Shown piece by piece: positions 32,870 through 41,356 of a stretch of DNA of 42,179 bases. The stretch comes from Oscillospiraceae bacterium (GTDB lineage: Bacteria > Bacillota > Clostridia > Oscillospirales > Ruminococcaceae). Position numbers and translations under genes: made by a program. The notes beneath the pieces were generated by a model, which made no database searches, was not told the origin of the DNA, and worked only from the letters and a program-made list of their open reading frames with translations. How positions within the stretch are numbered: the stretch's first letter is position 1; each line of letters starts with the position of its first letter. The stretch is from contig JAFSGZ010000058.1 of NCBI GenBank assembly GCA_017440545.1, forward strand, positions 1-42,179, written 5' to 3'.

Positions 32870-33787
32870 TTAGTCCCAAAGCTTTGCGGGATATTCTCCT
32901 GAAAGCATTTTATCGTTAAGCGCCTTTACTATATCCTTTAAATCGTCGGGGTATGTAATTCCGTGCCATTTATCACCTGTTTCAAGCACCTTAACATCTG
33001 CTTTACCCTCATCGATAAGGCGAGAAACAACCGAAGGAAGATAAAATTCTGCCTTCATTTCGCCGATGTTCTTTTCTAAGAACTCAATAAGCTGGCTTTC
33101 AAAGCTCTTTAAAGCGGCATTAGGAAATGCCCAGCAGTTCATAGAAACGGGAGTCATATCAGGGAGAGCTGTATAAGTTTCGCCGCCGTCCTCGGTAAAC
33201 ATAATCTTATCGTTTATATACTCGATATGAGTTCTTTCAACGACACTCTCAAGCATTCCGTTTGCATCTACTGTGCATACTCCTCTTGAGTTATATCCAT
33301 TTTTAGTAATGGTGTTGCAAAGCATAAAGCCTGCCATTGCAATATGCATTTTGCTGTCATTTTCGTCAGCATTAACTAAAAAGTCGTGAAGCTGTTTAAA
33401 GCATTCGTGACCATAATAGTCATCGGCGTTAATAACCATAAAGGGCTCTTTGATTATATCAGCGCCACACCATATAGCATGACCTGTGCCCCAAGGCTTT
33501 GTACGCTCTGAAGGAGCCTTAAAACCTTCGGGAAGCTTATAGGTTTCCTGATAAATATAGTCGGTTTCAATATAGTTTGAAATGCGGTTACCGATTTTTT
33601 CTTTAAATTCATCGGCAATTTGTTCTTTGATAATAAAATAAACCTTATCAAAGCCTGCTCTTTTTGCATCATAGACAGAGTAATCTATAATAAGCTCACC
33701 TGCAGGACCTACAGATGTAAGCTGTTTTAATCCGCCAAAGCGACTTCCCATTCCTGCTGCCATAATTACAAGTGCTGTTTTTTTCAT
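32870..33787 (-). CDS. Sugar-1-phosphate-type nucleotidyltransferase (NTP_transferase family)
   Basis: The start is ATG 33787 (MKKTALVIMAAGMGSRFGG), after GGAGTGA; an in-frame start 11 codons upstream is unsupported. The 305-residue protein has the nucleotidyltransferase signature AAGMGSRFGGLKQ and the metal-site stretch VINADDYYGHE. It probably makes an NDP-sugar or an activated alcohol for envelope synthesis. The sugar is unknown; it is not a typical GalU or RfbA from the motifs I see. It is monocistronic, with a consensus promoter and its own terminator, next to the tag-like operon. Confidence 0.8.
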   Translation of the reverse strand: MKKTALVIMAAGMGSRFGGLKQLTSVGPAGELIIDYSVYDAKRAGFDKVYFIIKEQIADEFKEKIGNRISNYIETDYIYQETYKLPEGFKAPSERTKPWGTGHAIWCGADIIKEPFMVINADDYYGHECFKQLHDFLVNADENDSKMHIAMAGFMLCNTITKNGYNSRGVCTVDANGMLESVVERTHIEYINDKIMFTEDGGETYTALPDMTPVSMNCWAFPNAALKSFESQLIEFLEKNIGEMKAEFYLPSVVSRLIDEGKADVKVLETGDKWHGITYPDDLKDIVKALNDKMLSGEYPAKLWD

Positions 33788-33826
33788 AAAAATCACTCCG
33801 ATTTTTTTATTGATGGTCATTTTTTA

Positions 33827-33855
33827 ATTATATATGCAACATTTTTATATGTCAA
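33827..33855 (-). promoter_or_regulatory. Consensus promoter of the nucleotidyltransferase gene
   Basis: TTGACA (33855-33850) and TATAAT (33832-33827) are separated by 17 nt: a perfect sigma-A consensus, suggesting strong constitutive expression. Confidence 0.88.
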
Positions 33856-33879
33856 GTAAATGTCAAGGAATTTTAGTTC

Positions 33880-33908
33880 TTTACAACAATATTTTTTTGT
33901 GTTAAAAT
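33880..33908 (+). promoter_or_regulatory. Predicted promoter of the 101-residue protein gene
   Basis: TTTACA (33880-33885) and TAAAAT (33903-33908) are separated by 17 nt with an extended -10 TG. The -10 lies in a 16-bp A/T palindrome TTAAAATATATTTTAA. Confidence 0.7.
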
Positions 33909-33938
33909 ATATTTTAATAAATTGAAAGGATGATTTAA

Positions 33939-34244
33939 TTGGCAGAGAACACACAAAACACCACTCCGTCATTTTTAGAATACAAGGGCAGACCGCTTGT
34001 TCGCAGCGGAAACACCATATATTACGGAAATCTTTATGAAGAATATGTGGTTATGATGAGAATTATAAACACAACAACACAAAACGGCGAGGAAGTTCCC
34101 GATAAGCTTTCGCTTCAGCTTATTAAAACCGACCCTACAATTTCTCCCATTGAAGCCATTGTTAAAAAGGCAGATATGCACGGACTTTATAACGCAGTTG
34201 ACACTGCATCAATTTGGCTTGAAACCTATCTCGGAGCAAAATAA
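33939..34244 (+). CDS. Small conserved-looking protein of unknown function (101 aa)
   Basis: The start is TTG 33939 after GAAAGGA. The acidic soluble 101-residue protein has no signal peptide or membrane segment; it contains KGRPLVRSGNTIYYG and ISPIEAIVKKADMHGLYNAVD, with an alternating beta/alpha appearance. The codon pattern, strong promoter, ribosome binding site and terminator support a real gene. I do not recognise the family. It is followed by its own terminator, so it is not in an operon with the glycoside-hydrolase-like gene. Confidence 0.72.
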   Translation: MAENTQNTTPSFLEYKGRPLVRSGNTIYYGNLYEEYVVMMRIINTTTQNGEEVPDKLSLQLIKTDPTISPIEAIVKKADMHGLYNAVDTASIWLETYLGAK

Positions 34245-34251
34245 AACTATT

Positions 34252-34284
34252 AAACACGGCGTATAAAAAACGCGCCGTGTTTTT
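34252..34284 (+). terminator. Intrinsic terminator after the 101-residue protein gene
   Basis: The stem AAACACGGCG/CGCCGTGTTT with an 11-nt loop is followed by a T-rich run. Confidence 0.88.
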
Positions 34285-34296
34285 GCTTTTTTTTCA

Positions 34297-34325
34297 TTGA
34301 CATTGATGCATTATTATGTTAAATT
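34297..34325 (+). promoter_or_regulatory. Predicted promoter of the glycoside-hydrolase-like / ThrE operon
   Basis: TTGACA (34297-34302) and TAAATT (34320-34325) are separated by 17 nt, with a TG at the extended -10 position. Confidence 0.75.
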
Positions 34326-34373
34326 TATGGCAAAAGATAAAATTATTATAAGAAACCGAAAGGTGATACTGTT

Positions 34374-37300
34374 ATGGAGAAATATAACGGCATTTATAAA
34401 GCCTCAGACCTTAACAATAGAATTGTAATAAAACCTGGAGAGGAAACATCTTTTTTAGTCAATGCTAACCAAACTCAAAATCGTCGTTATCGTCTTTTTT
34501 TCACAGGCGAAACCAATACATATTACACCTGGAAAAGCGAGCCTGATTGCTGGGTAAACTATGGAAAAATTGACGATTCTTTAAATAGCAAGGATTCTTA
34601 TAAAGCACAGTATTGCCTTAAGCTTGAGGGCTGTGATTATCCTAAAATAGTTTACAAAAAACTTCTTGGTCAGCCAAATCTTAACTATCTTCCTGCAAGC
34701 TACTTTGATGTTCAGAAATGGCAGCCTGTTCTTTCCTATCTTCCGCTTAAAAATTTTACTGATGACTGGACCTGCGGAATATTTGTAAAGGGTGAAAACA
34801 TTTTAAAAAAAGAAAACTGCCGTCTTAGAATAAGATTTGAAATAAGAGAAAACAAAAGAGGCATAAGCCGTCACGATATAACAATTCCTGCTGATTTGGA
34901 ATATATTATTGATTTTCCTGACGGAAATTATGACTGGCAGGAAATTAGTAAAAAAATAGTTATTCCCGCTGACACAACTTCATCTGTATGTGTATTTATA
35001 GAAGCCGAAAACTTTGAAGGAAATCTTTATTTAGAAACCCCTTTCCTTGTTTCCTCAAACGGATTTAATATACTTCCCGACTTTTCTATAAGCACAAGTC
35101 AGCGTCCGATATACAACTGGCTCGGACAAAACCTTTCAAAAAAAGAATGGCCGAGATTTGGCATTTCAATAAACGGAAACACATTTTTCAGCGACGAAAT
35201 ATTTGAGCGCTGTCACCGAAATTCCGAATGTGAGATAGACATCCCCGACGGATTTTTAAAGGACGGCGACAACACCGTTACAATAAAGCTCATATCCGAT
35301 TTTCGCGATGCCCCTCCCTATTCAATAAACGAGGTGGCTTTACTTGAGGAGTCAAAATTTGATTTTGACATTGTAAGCTGCCCTGAAGTTGCAACTGCAG
35401 GAGAGCCTTTTTCACTCCTCTTATCGATAAATCGTCCTGTAAGCTTAAAGCTTGAGGGAAACGGCATAAAGCAGTTTGATAATGAAGCTCTTGATTTTGA
35501 TGACACCGGTCTTAAAGCAATAAGGCTTATAACAAACAATATTGTAAACGATTTAACCTTTACACTCTCAAGTGAAAATCATACTGAAAAGGCTACTATA
35601 AAAAGAATAGTTGAAAAGCCCTGCGAGGACAATATTATTACCGGAACAAGCGATATGGTATACATAAAGCAAAGTGTTCCCGATATGGAAAATTACATTC
35701 GTTTCTTTATGAGCAATAACCTTGGAAACCTAATGACAATACGCCCTGTTTACAGATGGTCGGGCACAAGAAAGTATAATCCCGAGGTTTTTGAAAGGTT
35801 TGTTCCGCTAATGAACAAGCTTGGAATGAAATATGCAAATATGACCGACGGACGCGAGCCTGAAGGTCAATGCTCAAACCCGCCTATTGAAGTGCTCTCA
35901 AAAACCTATGATGGCATAGAAAGTGGCTTTTTAGGTCGTCAGAAGCACGAACAGGACGGTGCTTACAACTATTGGTTCTACAATGATTTTTCAGACAATT
36001 ATGAACGCGAGCTTCATTATGACCTAATGGTCAGAAACTTTTTAGACTATCCCGACACAACCTCGCATTATGAGCACACTCCCGATGAGCAATTCTTTAT
36101 TGGTGATGACCTTTCAATCTTCAAACACAAGGGACTTCCTCATGATATGCAAGGCATTGCTAATTATGTTGTTTCTCAGCTTAAAAACAACAAATACAAT
36201 AACACAAGGCACACCGGTCCGTCTATAATGTTTAAATATTTTTATGAGGCGGGCTTTGATTGGGTTGGTGCCGAGCTTATGTATGGTCCTCTTGAGCCTG
36301 TTGTTGCTGCAATGAGAGGCGCTTACAGAAGCTATGGAAAAACAAACGGCTACGGTGCTCATCTTGCTCTACAGTGGTCAACAATGCCTCACGATGCTCC
36401 TGAAAAATACCGTCGTTACAGACTTGCACTTTTCCTTTCCTATATGCACGGTATATCTGAGATAAACACCGAAGAAGGCATAATGCATATGGAGGAATAT
36501 TTCTCATATTTCAACCGTTTTGATGAATGTTGCAAAGAATATCTCAATGAGCAAAAGAATTTCTATAACTATGTGAAATCACATACAAGAACGGGAGAAT
36601 TTTATTCACCGATAGCATTTATTCACGGACGCTATGATGGATTTTCTTGTTTTAACCGTACAAGAACCTGGGGTAACGAAAGCTTTAATTTCAGCGATGC
36701 AGAAAAAAGTTGGGATTTAGTTAAGCTTTTCTATCCCCTATCCGAGCTTGACGGGCTTTACTGCCACTTCTGTCCTACCGACAGACCTCTTGGTTTCTAC
36801 ACTGGCACCCCGAGAGGAAATACCGATATTATTCCTATTGAGGTTGGCGATTTTAAACGCTACAAAGCGCTTTCATTTGCTGCTTACAACAAAGCTGAGT
36901 CAGAAGATTTTGACAGAATTCTTGACTATGTTAAAGACGGCGGAACTATAATTCTCGGATGGCCTCACCTTTCTGTTACAACCGAGCGCAGCAGTATAGA
37001 AAACGGAAAACACTCCTATATCAATCATCAAATTGTTGATATTGTTTCAGGCGCACACGCTGTATTTGCAAGAGATTTCTATAACGGCGTTGCTATTGAT
37101 GTTTGCAGAAAAGTTAAGGCAGATGAAATTATTGCAACAACCGACTCGGGACTTCCCCTTGCTTTTGTAAACAACGTAGGAAAAGGAAAAATCTATTTTG
37201 TAAATGCAAGTCAATATCCATCACACGATGGTGTCAAGAACATTTACGAGCAGATACTTGCTCAAATTTCTGACGAAATAAACGCCTTAGAAAAAAGCTT

Positions 37301-37661
37301 TGTAAGCTGCGGCGATGATGTTGGATTTACAATTTATGACCAAAATGATGGCTCACGCCACATTTATATTATTGCTGTTGACTGGTATCGTGACCCCAAC
37401 GCTTTACGTCACGCGACTCTTAAGGTAGGCAAAAACAAGTATGACCTATCTATTCCCTTTGGTCTTCCTATCAGAGTTACAGTTAAAAATAACATTGCCG
37501 CCTGGTCTGAAGATGCATCAGTGGAAATACTTCATATTAATGAAAATATCATAACCGTTCAGGGTTATGGCAAATGTGTTATTAAGGTTGCAACTAACGG
37601 AAGCATAAAAGACTACACAATAGACTTTTCACACAATGCCCTTCAAGCTATCTCTATTTAA
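34374..37661 (+). CDS. Large cytoplasmic protein, glycoside-hydrolase-like, family not assigned
   Basis: This 1095-residue protein has no signal peptide or membrane segment. ATG 34374 follows AAAGGTGA. The first 330 residues look beta-rich and carbohydrate-binding-like (for example DGDNTVTIKL in about 290-305). A central block (about 430-750) reads like a TIM barrel: NNLGNLMTIRPVYRWSG, FIGDDLSIFKHKG, GFDWVGAELMYGP, GISEINTEEGIMHMEEYF with several Asp/Glu that could be catalytic. Next comes a GATase/beta-galactosidase-trimerisation-like block (FDRILDYVKDGGTIILGWPHLS, then VNNVGKGKIYFVNASQ). The C-terminus is beta-rich. The overall layout resembles GH42-class enzymes, but I cannot name a family. 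It may cut imported oligosaccharides. It lies 23 nt upstream of the ThrE-like gene. Confidence 0.7.
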   Translation: MEKYNGIYKASDLNNRIVIKPGEETSFLVNANQTQNRRYRLFFTGETNTYYTWKSEPDCWVNYGKIDDSLNSKDSYKAQYCLKLEGCDYPKIVYKKLLGQPNLNYLPASYFDVQKWQPVLSYLPLKNFTDDWTCGIFVKGENILKKENCRLRIRFEIRENKRGISRHDITIPADLEYIIDFPDGNYDWQEISKKIVIPADTTSSVCVFIEAENFEGNLYLETPFLVSSNGFNILPDFSISTSQRPIYNWLGQNLSKKEWPRFGISINGNTFFSDEIFERCHRNSECEIDIPDGFLKDGDNTVTIKLISDFRDAPPYSINEVALLEESKFDFDIVSCPEVATAGEPFSLLLSINRPVSLKLEGNGIKQFDNEALDFDDTGLKAIRLITNNIVNDLTFTLSSENHTEKATIKRIVEKPCEDNIITGTSDMVYIKQSVPDMENYIRFFMSNNLGNLMTIRPVYRWSGTRKYNPEVFERFVPLMNKLGMKYANMTDGREPEGQCSNPPIEVLSKTYDGIESGFLGRQKHEQDGAYNYWFYNDFSDNYERELHYDLMVRNFLDYPDTTSHYEHTPDEQFFIGDDLSIFKHKGLPHDMQGIANYVVSQLKNNKYNNTRHTGPSIMFKYFYEAGFDWVGAELMYGPLEPVVAAMRGAYRSYGKTNGYGAHLALQWSTMPHDAPEKYRRYRLALFLSYMHGISEINTEEGIMHMEEYFSYFNRFDECCKEYLNEQKNFYNYVKSHTRTGEFYSPIAFIHGRYDGFSCFNRTRTWGNESFNFSDAEKSWDLVKLFYPLSELDGLYCHFCPTDRPLGFYTGTPRGNTDIIPIEVGDFKRYKALSFAAYNKAESEDFDRILDYVKDGGTIILGWPHLSVTTERSSIENGKHSYINHQIVDIVSGAHAVFARDFYNGVAIDVCRKVKADEIIATTDSGLPLAFVNNVGKGKIYFVNASQYPSHDGVKNIYEQILAQISDEINALEKSFVSCGDDVGFTIYDQNDGSRHIYIIAVDWYRDPNALRHATLKVGKNKYDLSIPFGLPIRVTVKNNIAAWSEDASVEILHINENIITVQGYGKCVIKVATNGSIKDYTIDFSHNALQAISI

Positions 37662-37684
37662 TCTTTATATTGGAGGTTTTTCAT

Positions 37685-38443
37685 TTGAATAGTCAGCAAA
37701 TACTTAATATAGCCTCTAAGCTTGGGTATTCAATGCTTAAAAACGGCGCTGAAACCTATAGAATAGAAGATTCACTATGCAGAGTTCTCGGTGCTATGGG
37801 AGCACAGGAAATAGATGTTTTTGTTATTAATTCCTGTATTATTATTTCCATTGGTGCCGATGACGGCTCAACTGTTTCAAAGGTTAAGCGCTGTTATGAA
37901 AAAGTAACCGACCTTTACAAAATTGAAAAGCTTAATAATCTTTGCCGTATGATTTGTGAAAACCGCCTTGAGTTTGAAGATATTGTTCCTGCTATTGAAA
38001 AGATTGAACGCAAAAAACCTTATAACAAGTTTGTTAAATTACTTGGATTTATAATGGTTTCTGTTGCATTCAGCGTACTTTTCGGCGGCGGAGTTTTAGA
38101 GGCTGTTTCTGCATTTATTGTAACGCTTGCCTTCTTCCCTGTTATGCAGGCTATGGATGCCTTAAAGGTTAGTTTATTCTTCAAAAACATTATAGGTAGT
38201 GCCGTTATTGCTATTGTCGCACTATTATCAGAAAGCTTTTTGGGTGACATTCAAACCGAAAAAGCTATTATCGGTGCATTCATGAATCTTGTTCCGGGAA
38301 TTTCACTTACAACATCTATGCGCGACCTTGTTGCAGGAGACCTTATAGCAGGAAAAAATGCTTTAACAGAAGCTATTATAATAGCTATTGGTATGGCTTT
38401 AGGCTCCGGTCTTGCAATTGTTGCATTTAGAATTATGGCTTAG
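37685..38443 (+). CDS. Threonine/serine exporter, ThrE N-terminal part (YjjP-like)
   Basis: The start is TTG 37685 (MNSQQILNIASKLGYSMLKNGAET), 7-8 nt after GGAGG; a TTG five codons earlier precedes the ribosome binding site. The 252-residue protein shows the DUF1212/ThrE pattern GYSMLKNGAETYRIEDS, a cytoplasmic part with VISIGADDG-like SIGADDGSTV, and about four to five membrane segments ending with GAFMNLVPGISLTTSMRDLVAGDLIAG. Paired with the YjjB-like protein downstream, it forms a split ThrE-type exporter. Substrates are typically Thr/Ser; in related systems they can be succinate, so the actual substrate is uncertain. Confidence 0.88.
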   Translation: MNSQQILNIASKLGYSMLKNGAETYRIEDSLCRVLGAMGAQEIDVFVINSCIIISIGADDGSTVSKVKRCYEKVTDLYKIEKLNNLCRMICENRLEFEDIVPAIEKIERKKPYNKFVKLLGFIMVSVAFSVLFGGGVLEAVSAFIVTLAFFPVMQAMDALKVSLFFKNIIGSAVIAIVALLSESFLGDIQTEKAIIGAFMNLVPGISLTTSMRDLVAGDLIAGKNALTEAIIIAIGMALGSGLAIVAFRIMA

Positions 38444-38457
38444 GGGTGAATTATTTA

Positions 38458-38940
38458 ATGACGATTTTAGATCTTCTTATTTCAATTATATTTTCTTATA
38501 TTGCCTCTTTAGGATTTACTTTTGTTTTTCATATCAGAGGAAAGCTTCTTTTTATAGCTCCTATTGGCGGAGTTATAATTTGGGTTGTTTATTTGCTTTT
38601 AGAGCCTATACTCCCCGGTGAAATAATTCGTTCTTTTTTTGCCACAATGGCAGCAGCGTTATTTTGCGAAGTAACAGCACGAATTATGAAGGTTCCTGTT
38701 ACGGTGTTTATGATTATTGCTATTGTTCCGCTTGTTCCGGGTAGTGGTCTTTATTACACAATGGAATATGCTATTGAAGAAAATTATGATATGTTTATGT
38801 CTAAATGCACTACAACAATTGGAATTGCAGGAGCAATTGCTGTTGGAATGATTTTTATTGCATCACTATTTAGAATTGGAACTATGCTTTCGCAAAAAAT
38901 AAAAAAAGCGTCCTATATACACTCTTACAAAAAACTATAA
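38458..38940 (+). CDS. Threonine/serine exporter, YjjB-like (DUF3815) part
   Basis: The start is ATG 38458, 8 nt after AGGGGTGA; a GTG four codons earlier lies within that site. The 160-residue protein has about four to five membrane segments with the family blocks FTFVFHIRGKLL and VPLVPGSGLYYTM. It begins 14 nt after the first ThrE part, so the two halves are coexpressed, and both are probably cotranscribed with the glycoside-hydrolase-like gene. It ends at a bidirectional terminator. Confidence 0.88.
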   Translation: MTILDLLISIIFSYIASLGFTFVFHIRGKLLFIAPIGGVIIWVVYLLLEPILPGEIIRSFFATMAAALFCEVTARIMKVPVTVFMIIAIVPLVPGSGLYYTMEYAIEENYDMFMSKCTTTIGIAGAIAVGMIFIASLFRIGTMLSQKIKKASYIHSYKKL

Positions 38941-38977
38941 AAAAGAAGCCCTGATTTCAAATCAGGGCTTCTTTTTT
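38941..38977. terminator. Bidirectional terminator between yjjB-like and the SGNH esterase gene
   Basis: An 11-bp core stem GAAGCCCTGAT/ATCAGGGCTTC with a 5-nt loop has A- and T-tracts outside, between converging genes. Confidence 0.94.
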
Positions 38978-41069
38978 ATTCATTTGCATCTAAAATTTCA
39001 CCGTTTAACAAAATTCTTCCTAAATAAAGTTCATTTTTCTCATATAGGTCATCTGACGGATTTTGATTTTTAAGAGCTGACTTATCCGGCATTTCAGAAT
39101 CCAAAATAAAGGTTACTGTATGCTCTCCATATGTCAAGTCCCTAATGAAATAATACTGATGACGAAGCTTTGAATCATAGTACTTATTATAAAGCATCAG
39201 CTTGTTTTCCATCTCAGTGCCATCTATAATTACATTAAGCTGACCCGAATATTGTCCTCCTGCTTCAAATAGACCAATATCTGTGCCACGAAATTTGACG
39301 GTTACTGATGAGCCTGCCTTTTTAGTACCGCGGAAATTCTTAAAAAGCCTTTTAAACATAAACAGATATCCGCCCGTATAATCGTAATTTTGGAAATTAC
39401 CCGATTCATCCAAAGGACAATCAAACCATTCTCCCTCGAATTTCATTTTAGACCAGTCTGTGCTATATGCAGCATTTATCCAAGGTGCCGCATCATAAGT
39501 TTTTTCTGGCATTGTATGATTTGTTATTACATAGCTTTCTTTATCAAAGCTTTTTTCCATATTAACAACAGAACGTGCGATAGCACCTGCTGCAAGCCAT
39601 CCGCCGTCTGTTGTAGGATGGACTCCATCTGTTGTATAAAGAATTTTTCCTGCTTCTGCCTTGGCAGCTGAAAGGGTTAGTTTTCCTTGTTCATATAAAT
39701 CGAACGCTTGGTTTCCAAAAAATACAGAGGGAATATTATAATATTTTGCAACCTCTTCATAGATAGCCGCGTATTTAGGAATCTCACCTTTTGAATACAC
39801 AGAATAGTTCTCTGTGGTTGTAGTGTATACAAAACATATATCGGCCTTAGGATTATGTTTCCATACTTTACGAACCATACCCTCCATATCCTTTGGTGCA
39901 CCGCCATTTACAGCATATTCAATGAACACAAGGTCGGGATTATGCACTAAAATTTCGCCATCTATACGACAAACAGCCAAATCTGCACCTGTTCCGGCAA
40001 GTCCAATGTTTACCTCTGTTATTTTTGACTTATAGGTATCGTCAAACCATTTAGTAGTATATGTTCTCCAGGTGTCCATTTGAGTGATGCTTCCGCCCAA
40101 ATAAGCAATTGTTACATCTTCACCCTTATGTAACTTAGACAAGGTGTTGTAAATTCCTGCACGATTAAAAAATTCGTTTTTATATGTATTGTTTTTAAAG
40201 GTGTAGTCTAACATATAACCTGTAACTGTGCCGAAATCCGAACCCGCCTTATCATCGGGACTCGCATAATCTTCTGCTAAATATGAAAATTCTATAGGCT
40301 CGCACAAGGGTTTTAAAGACTCAAGGTCCTCATAAACTATAATTTCTCCTCTAATCCATTCCCCTTCAGGACTTAATATAAGCGATGAAGGCTGTGCACT
40401 TGTTTTAGCAGCAAGATTTTTAAAGGTTTCTACATTTTTCCCTACCATTTTGCCGTCTGCATCGTACAGAGCAGTAATTACAACTGCTGCAGGAATCAGC
40501 TCATTTGTTCTGTTTTTTAATGTATAGCCAACTTTATTTCCATAAGAAGACACTGTTGACACATCAATAATATCCTCAATTACAGTGGCAGGATAGTCGC
40601 TTGCATTGCCGATGCTTCCCTGCTCAAAGCCTTCAAAGCTTTCATCAGTTGTCAAAAGAACTGCAGCTACTCGTGCATAATTATTAGAACTATCTATGAT
40701 ACCAACAGTATGTCTACCGGCACTTAAAGTGATACTGCCTGCTTTTGTCCAGCCAAATGAACCGTTAACACCTGTATCTTCAATTTTACCGTGCTGTCCG
40801 ATTTTGTCAGGTAATTTTGCGCCATCTATCATAATTTCAGCATATCTTTTGCCCTGGTTATTTGAAGTATAGTCTTTTGCATAACCCCAAACATAGTAGG
40901 TAGCGCCCAAAGGCACCTCAATTAGTGCAGTTGCAGGATATCTTATGCTTGCATTGGTTTGTCCAAACAAGTATTCTGCAGGGATTTGTTCATAACGAAA
41001 ACTCCCCATATCAGATTCAAATGCAGAAAAAGGTAAATATAAGTGTGTTCCCTTTGTGGATAGTAACAT
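38976..41069 (-). CDS. Large SGNH/GDSL hydrolase with accessory beta-rich domains
   Basis: The 697-residue protein starts at ATG 41069 after GGTGA and has no signal peptide. Residues 1 to about 160 look like a carbohydrate-binding or jelly-roll domain (SAGRHTVGIIDSS). Residues about 165-270 are Ig/FN3-like. The catalytic SGNH domain (about 305-500) has GGSITQ as block I, GLAGTGAD as block II, EYAVNGG as a degenerate block III and DGVHPT as the Asp-x-x-His block. A C-terminal domain (about 540-690) is again beta-rich (GTDIGLFEAGGQYSGQL). It is likely a cytoplasmic carbohydrate esterase (for example deacetylating imported sugars). The substrate is unknown. It converges on the glycoside-hydrolase/ThrE unit. 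Confidence 0.82.
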   Translation of the reverse strand: MLLSTKGTHLYLPFSAFESDMGSFRYEQIPAEYLFGQTNASIRYPATALIEVPLGATYYVWGYAKDYTSNNQGKRYAEIMIDGAKLPDKIGQHGKIEDTGVNGSFGWTKAGSITLSAGRHTVGIIDSSNNYARVAAVLLTTDESFEGFEQGSIGNASDYPATVIEDIIDVSTVSSYGNKVGYTLKNRTNELIPAAVVITALYDADGKMVGKNVETFKNLAAKTSAQPSSLILSPEGEWIRGEIIVYEDLESLKPLCEPIEFSYLAEDYASPDDKAGSDFGTVTGYMLDYTFKNNTYKNEFFNRAGIYNTLSKLHKGEDVTIAYLGGSITQMDTWRTYTTKWFDDTYKSKITEVNIGLAGTGADLAVCRIDGEILVHNPDLVFIEYAVNGGAPKDMEGMVRKVWKHNPKADICFVYTTTTENYSVYSKGEIPKYAAIYEEVAKYYNIPSVFFGNQAFDLYEQGKLTLSAAKAEAGKILYTTDGVHPTTDGGWLAAGAIARSVVNMEKSFDKESYVITNHTMPEKTYDAAPWINAAYSTDWSKMKFEGEWFDCPLDESGNFQNYDYTGGYLFMFKRLFKNFRGTKKAGSSVTVKFRGTDIGLFEAGGQYSGQLNVIIDGTEMENKLMLYNKYYDSKLRHQYYFIRDLTYGEHTVTFILDSEMPDKSALKNQNPSDDLYEKNELYLGRILLNGEILDANE

Positions 41070-41138
41070 TTTTTCACCAACCTTTTTATTTTAAATGCTT
41101 ATTTATAAATTGTATTAAAAAATAAATACTTTTACACA

Positions 41139-41167
41139 ATTATAATCTAAATTCAATCTTTTTTCAA
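41139..41167 (-). promoter_or_regulatory. Predicted promoter of the large SGNH hydrolase gene
   Basis: TTGAAA (41167-41162) and a perfect TATAAT (41144-41139) are separated by 17 nt on the minus strand, giving a leader of about 60-65 nt. Confidence 0.78.
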
Positions 41168-41180
41168 TATAATTTCATAA

Positions 41181-41215
41181 AAAACAAGCATATTGCAGAG
41201 CAATATGCTTGTTTT
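41181..41215. terminator. Terminator downstream of the recombinase/remnant region
   Basis: A 16-bp perfect stem AAAACAAGCATATTGC/GCAATATGCTTGTTTT with a 3-nt loop. On the minus strand it ends whatever is transcribed from the recombinase side and lies just before the SGNH promoter. Confidence 0.9.
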
Positions 41216-41226
41216 AATTTTAAGAT

Positions 41227-41356
41227 TTATTTTTTACAGCGTTTATCAAAGCTCGGGTTGTAAGCGTAGAAGTTTTTAGAATTTAATCTATCTGTTGTTA
41301 AACGCAGCGCTTCACCTAAACAATCAAAGTAAAATGGATTTACGATAAAAAAATAA
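41227..41356 (-). pseudogene. Possible gene remnant after the recombinase
   Basis: Between the recombinase stop and the terminator, one frame stays open for about 42 codons (ending in FYAYNPSFDKRCKK, stop at 41227) with a coding-like look. It has no start of its own after the recombinase stop, and I recognise no family. It could be the 3' end of a host gene interrupted by the recombinase, a decayed recombinase extension, or chance. Confidence 0.25.

Noticed and set aside
33901-33920. TTAAAATATATTTTAA palindrome as a regulator site
   Set aside because: It consists only of A/T around a -10 box in an A/T-rich genome, so chance is a sufficient explanation.
36114-36507. Minus-strand ORFs within the glycoside-hydrolase-like gene
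   Set aside because: They are antisense to a continuous 1095-codon frame with a promoter and ribosome binding site.
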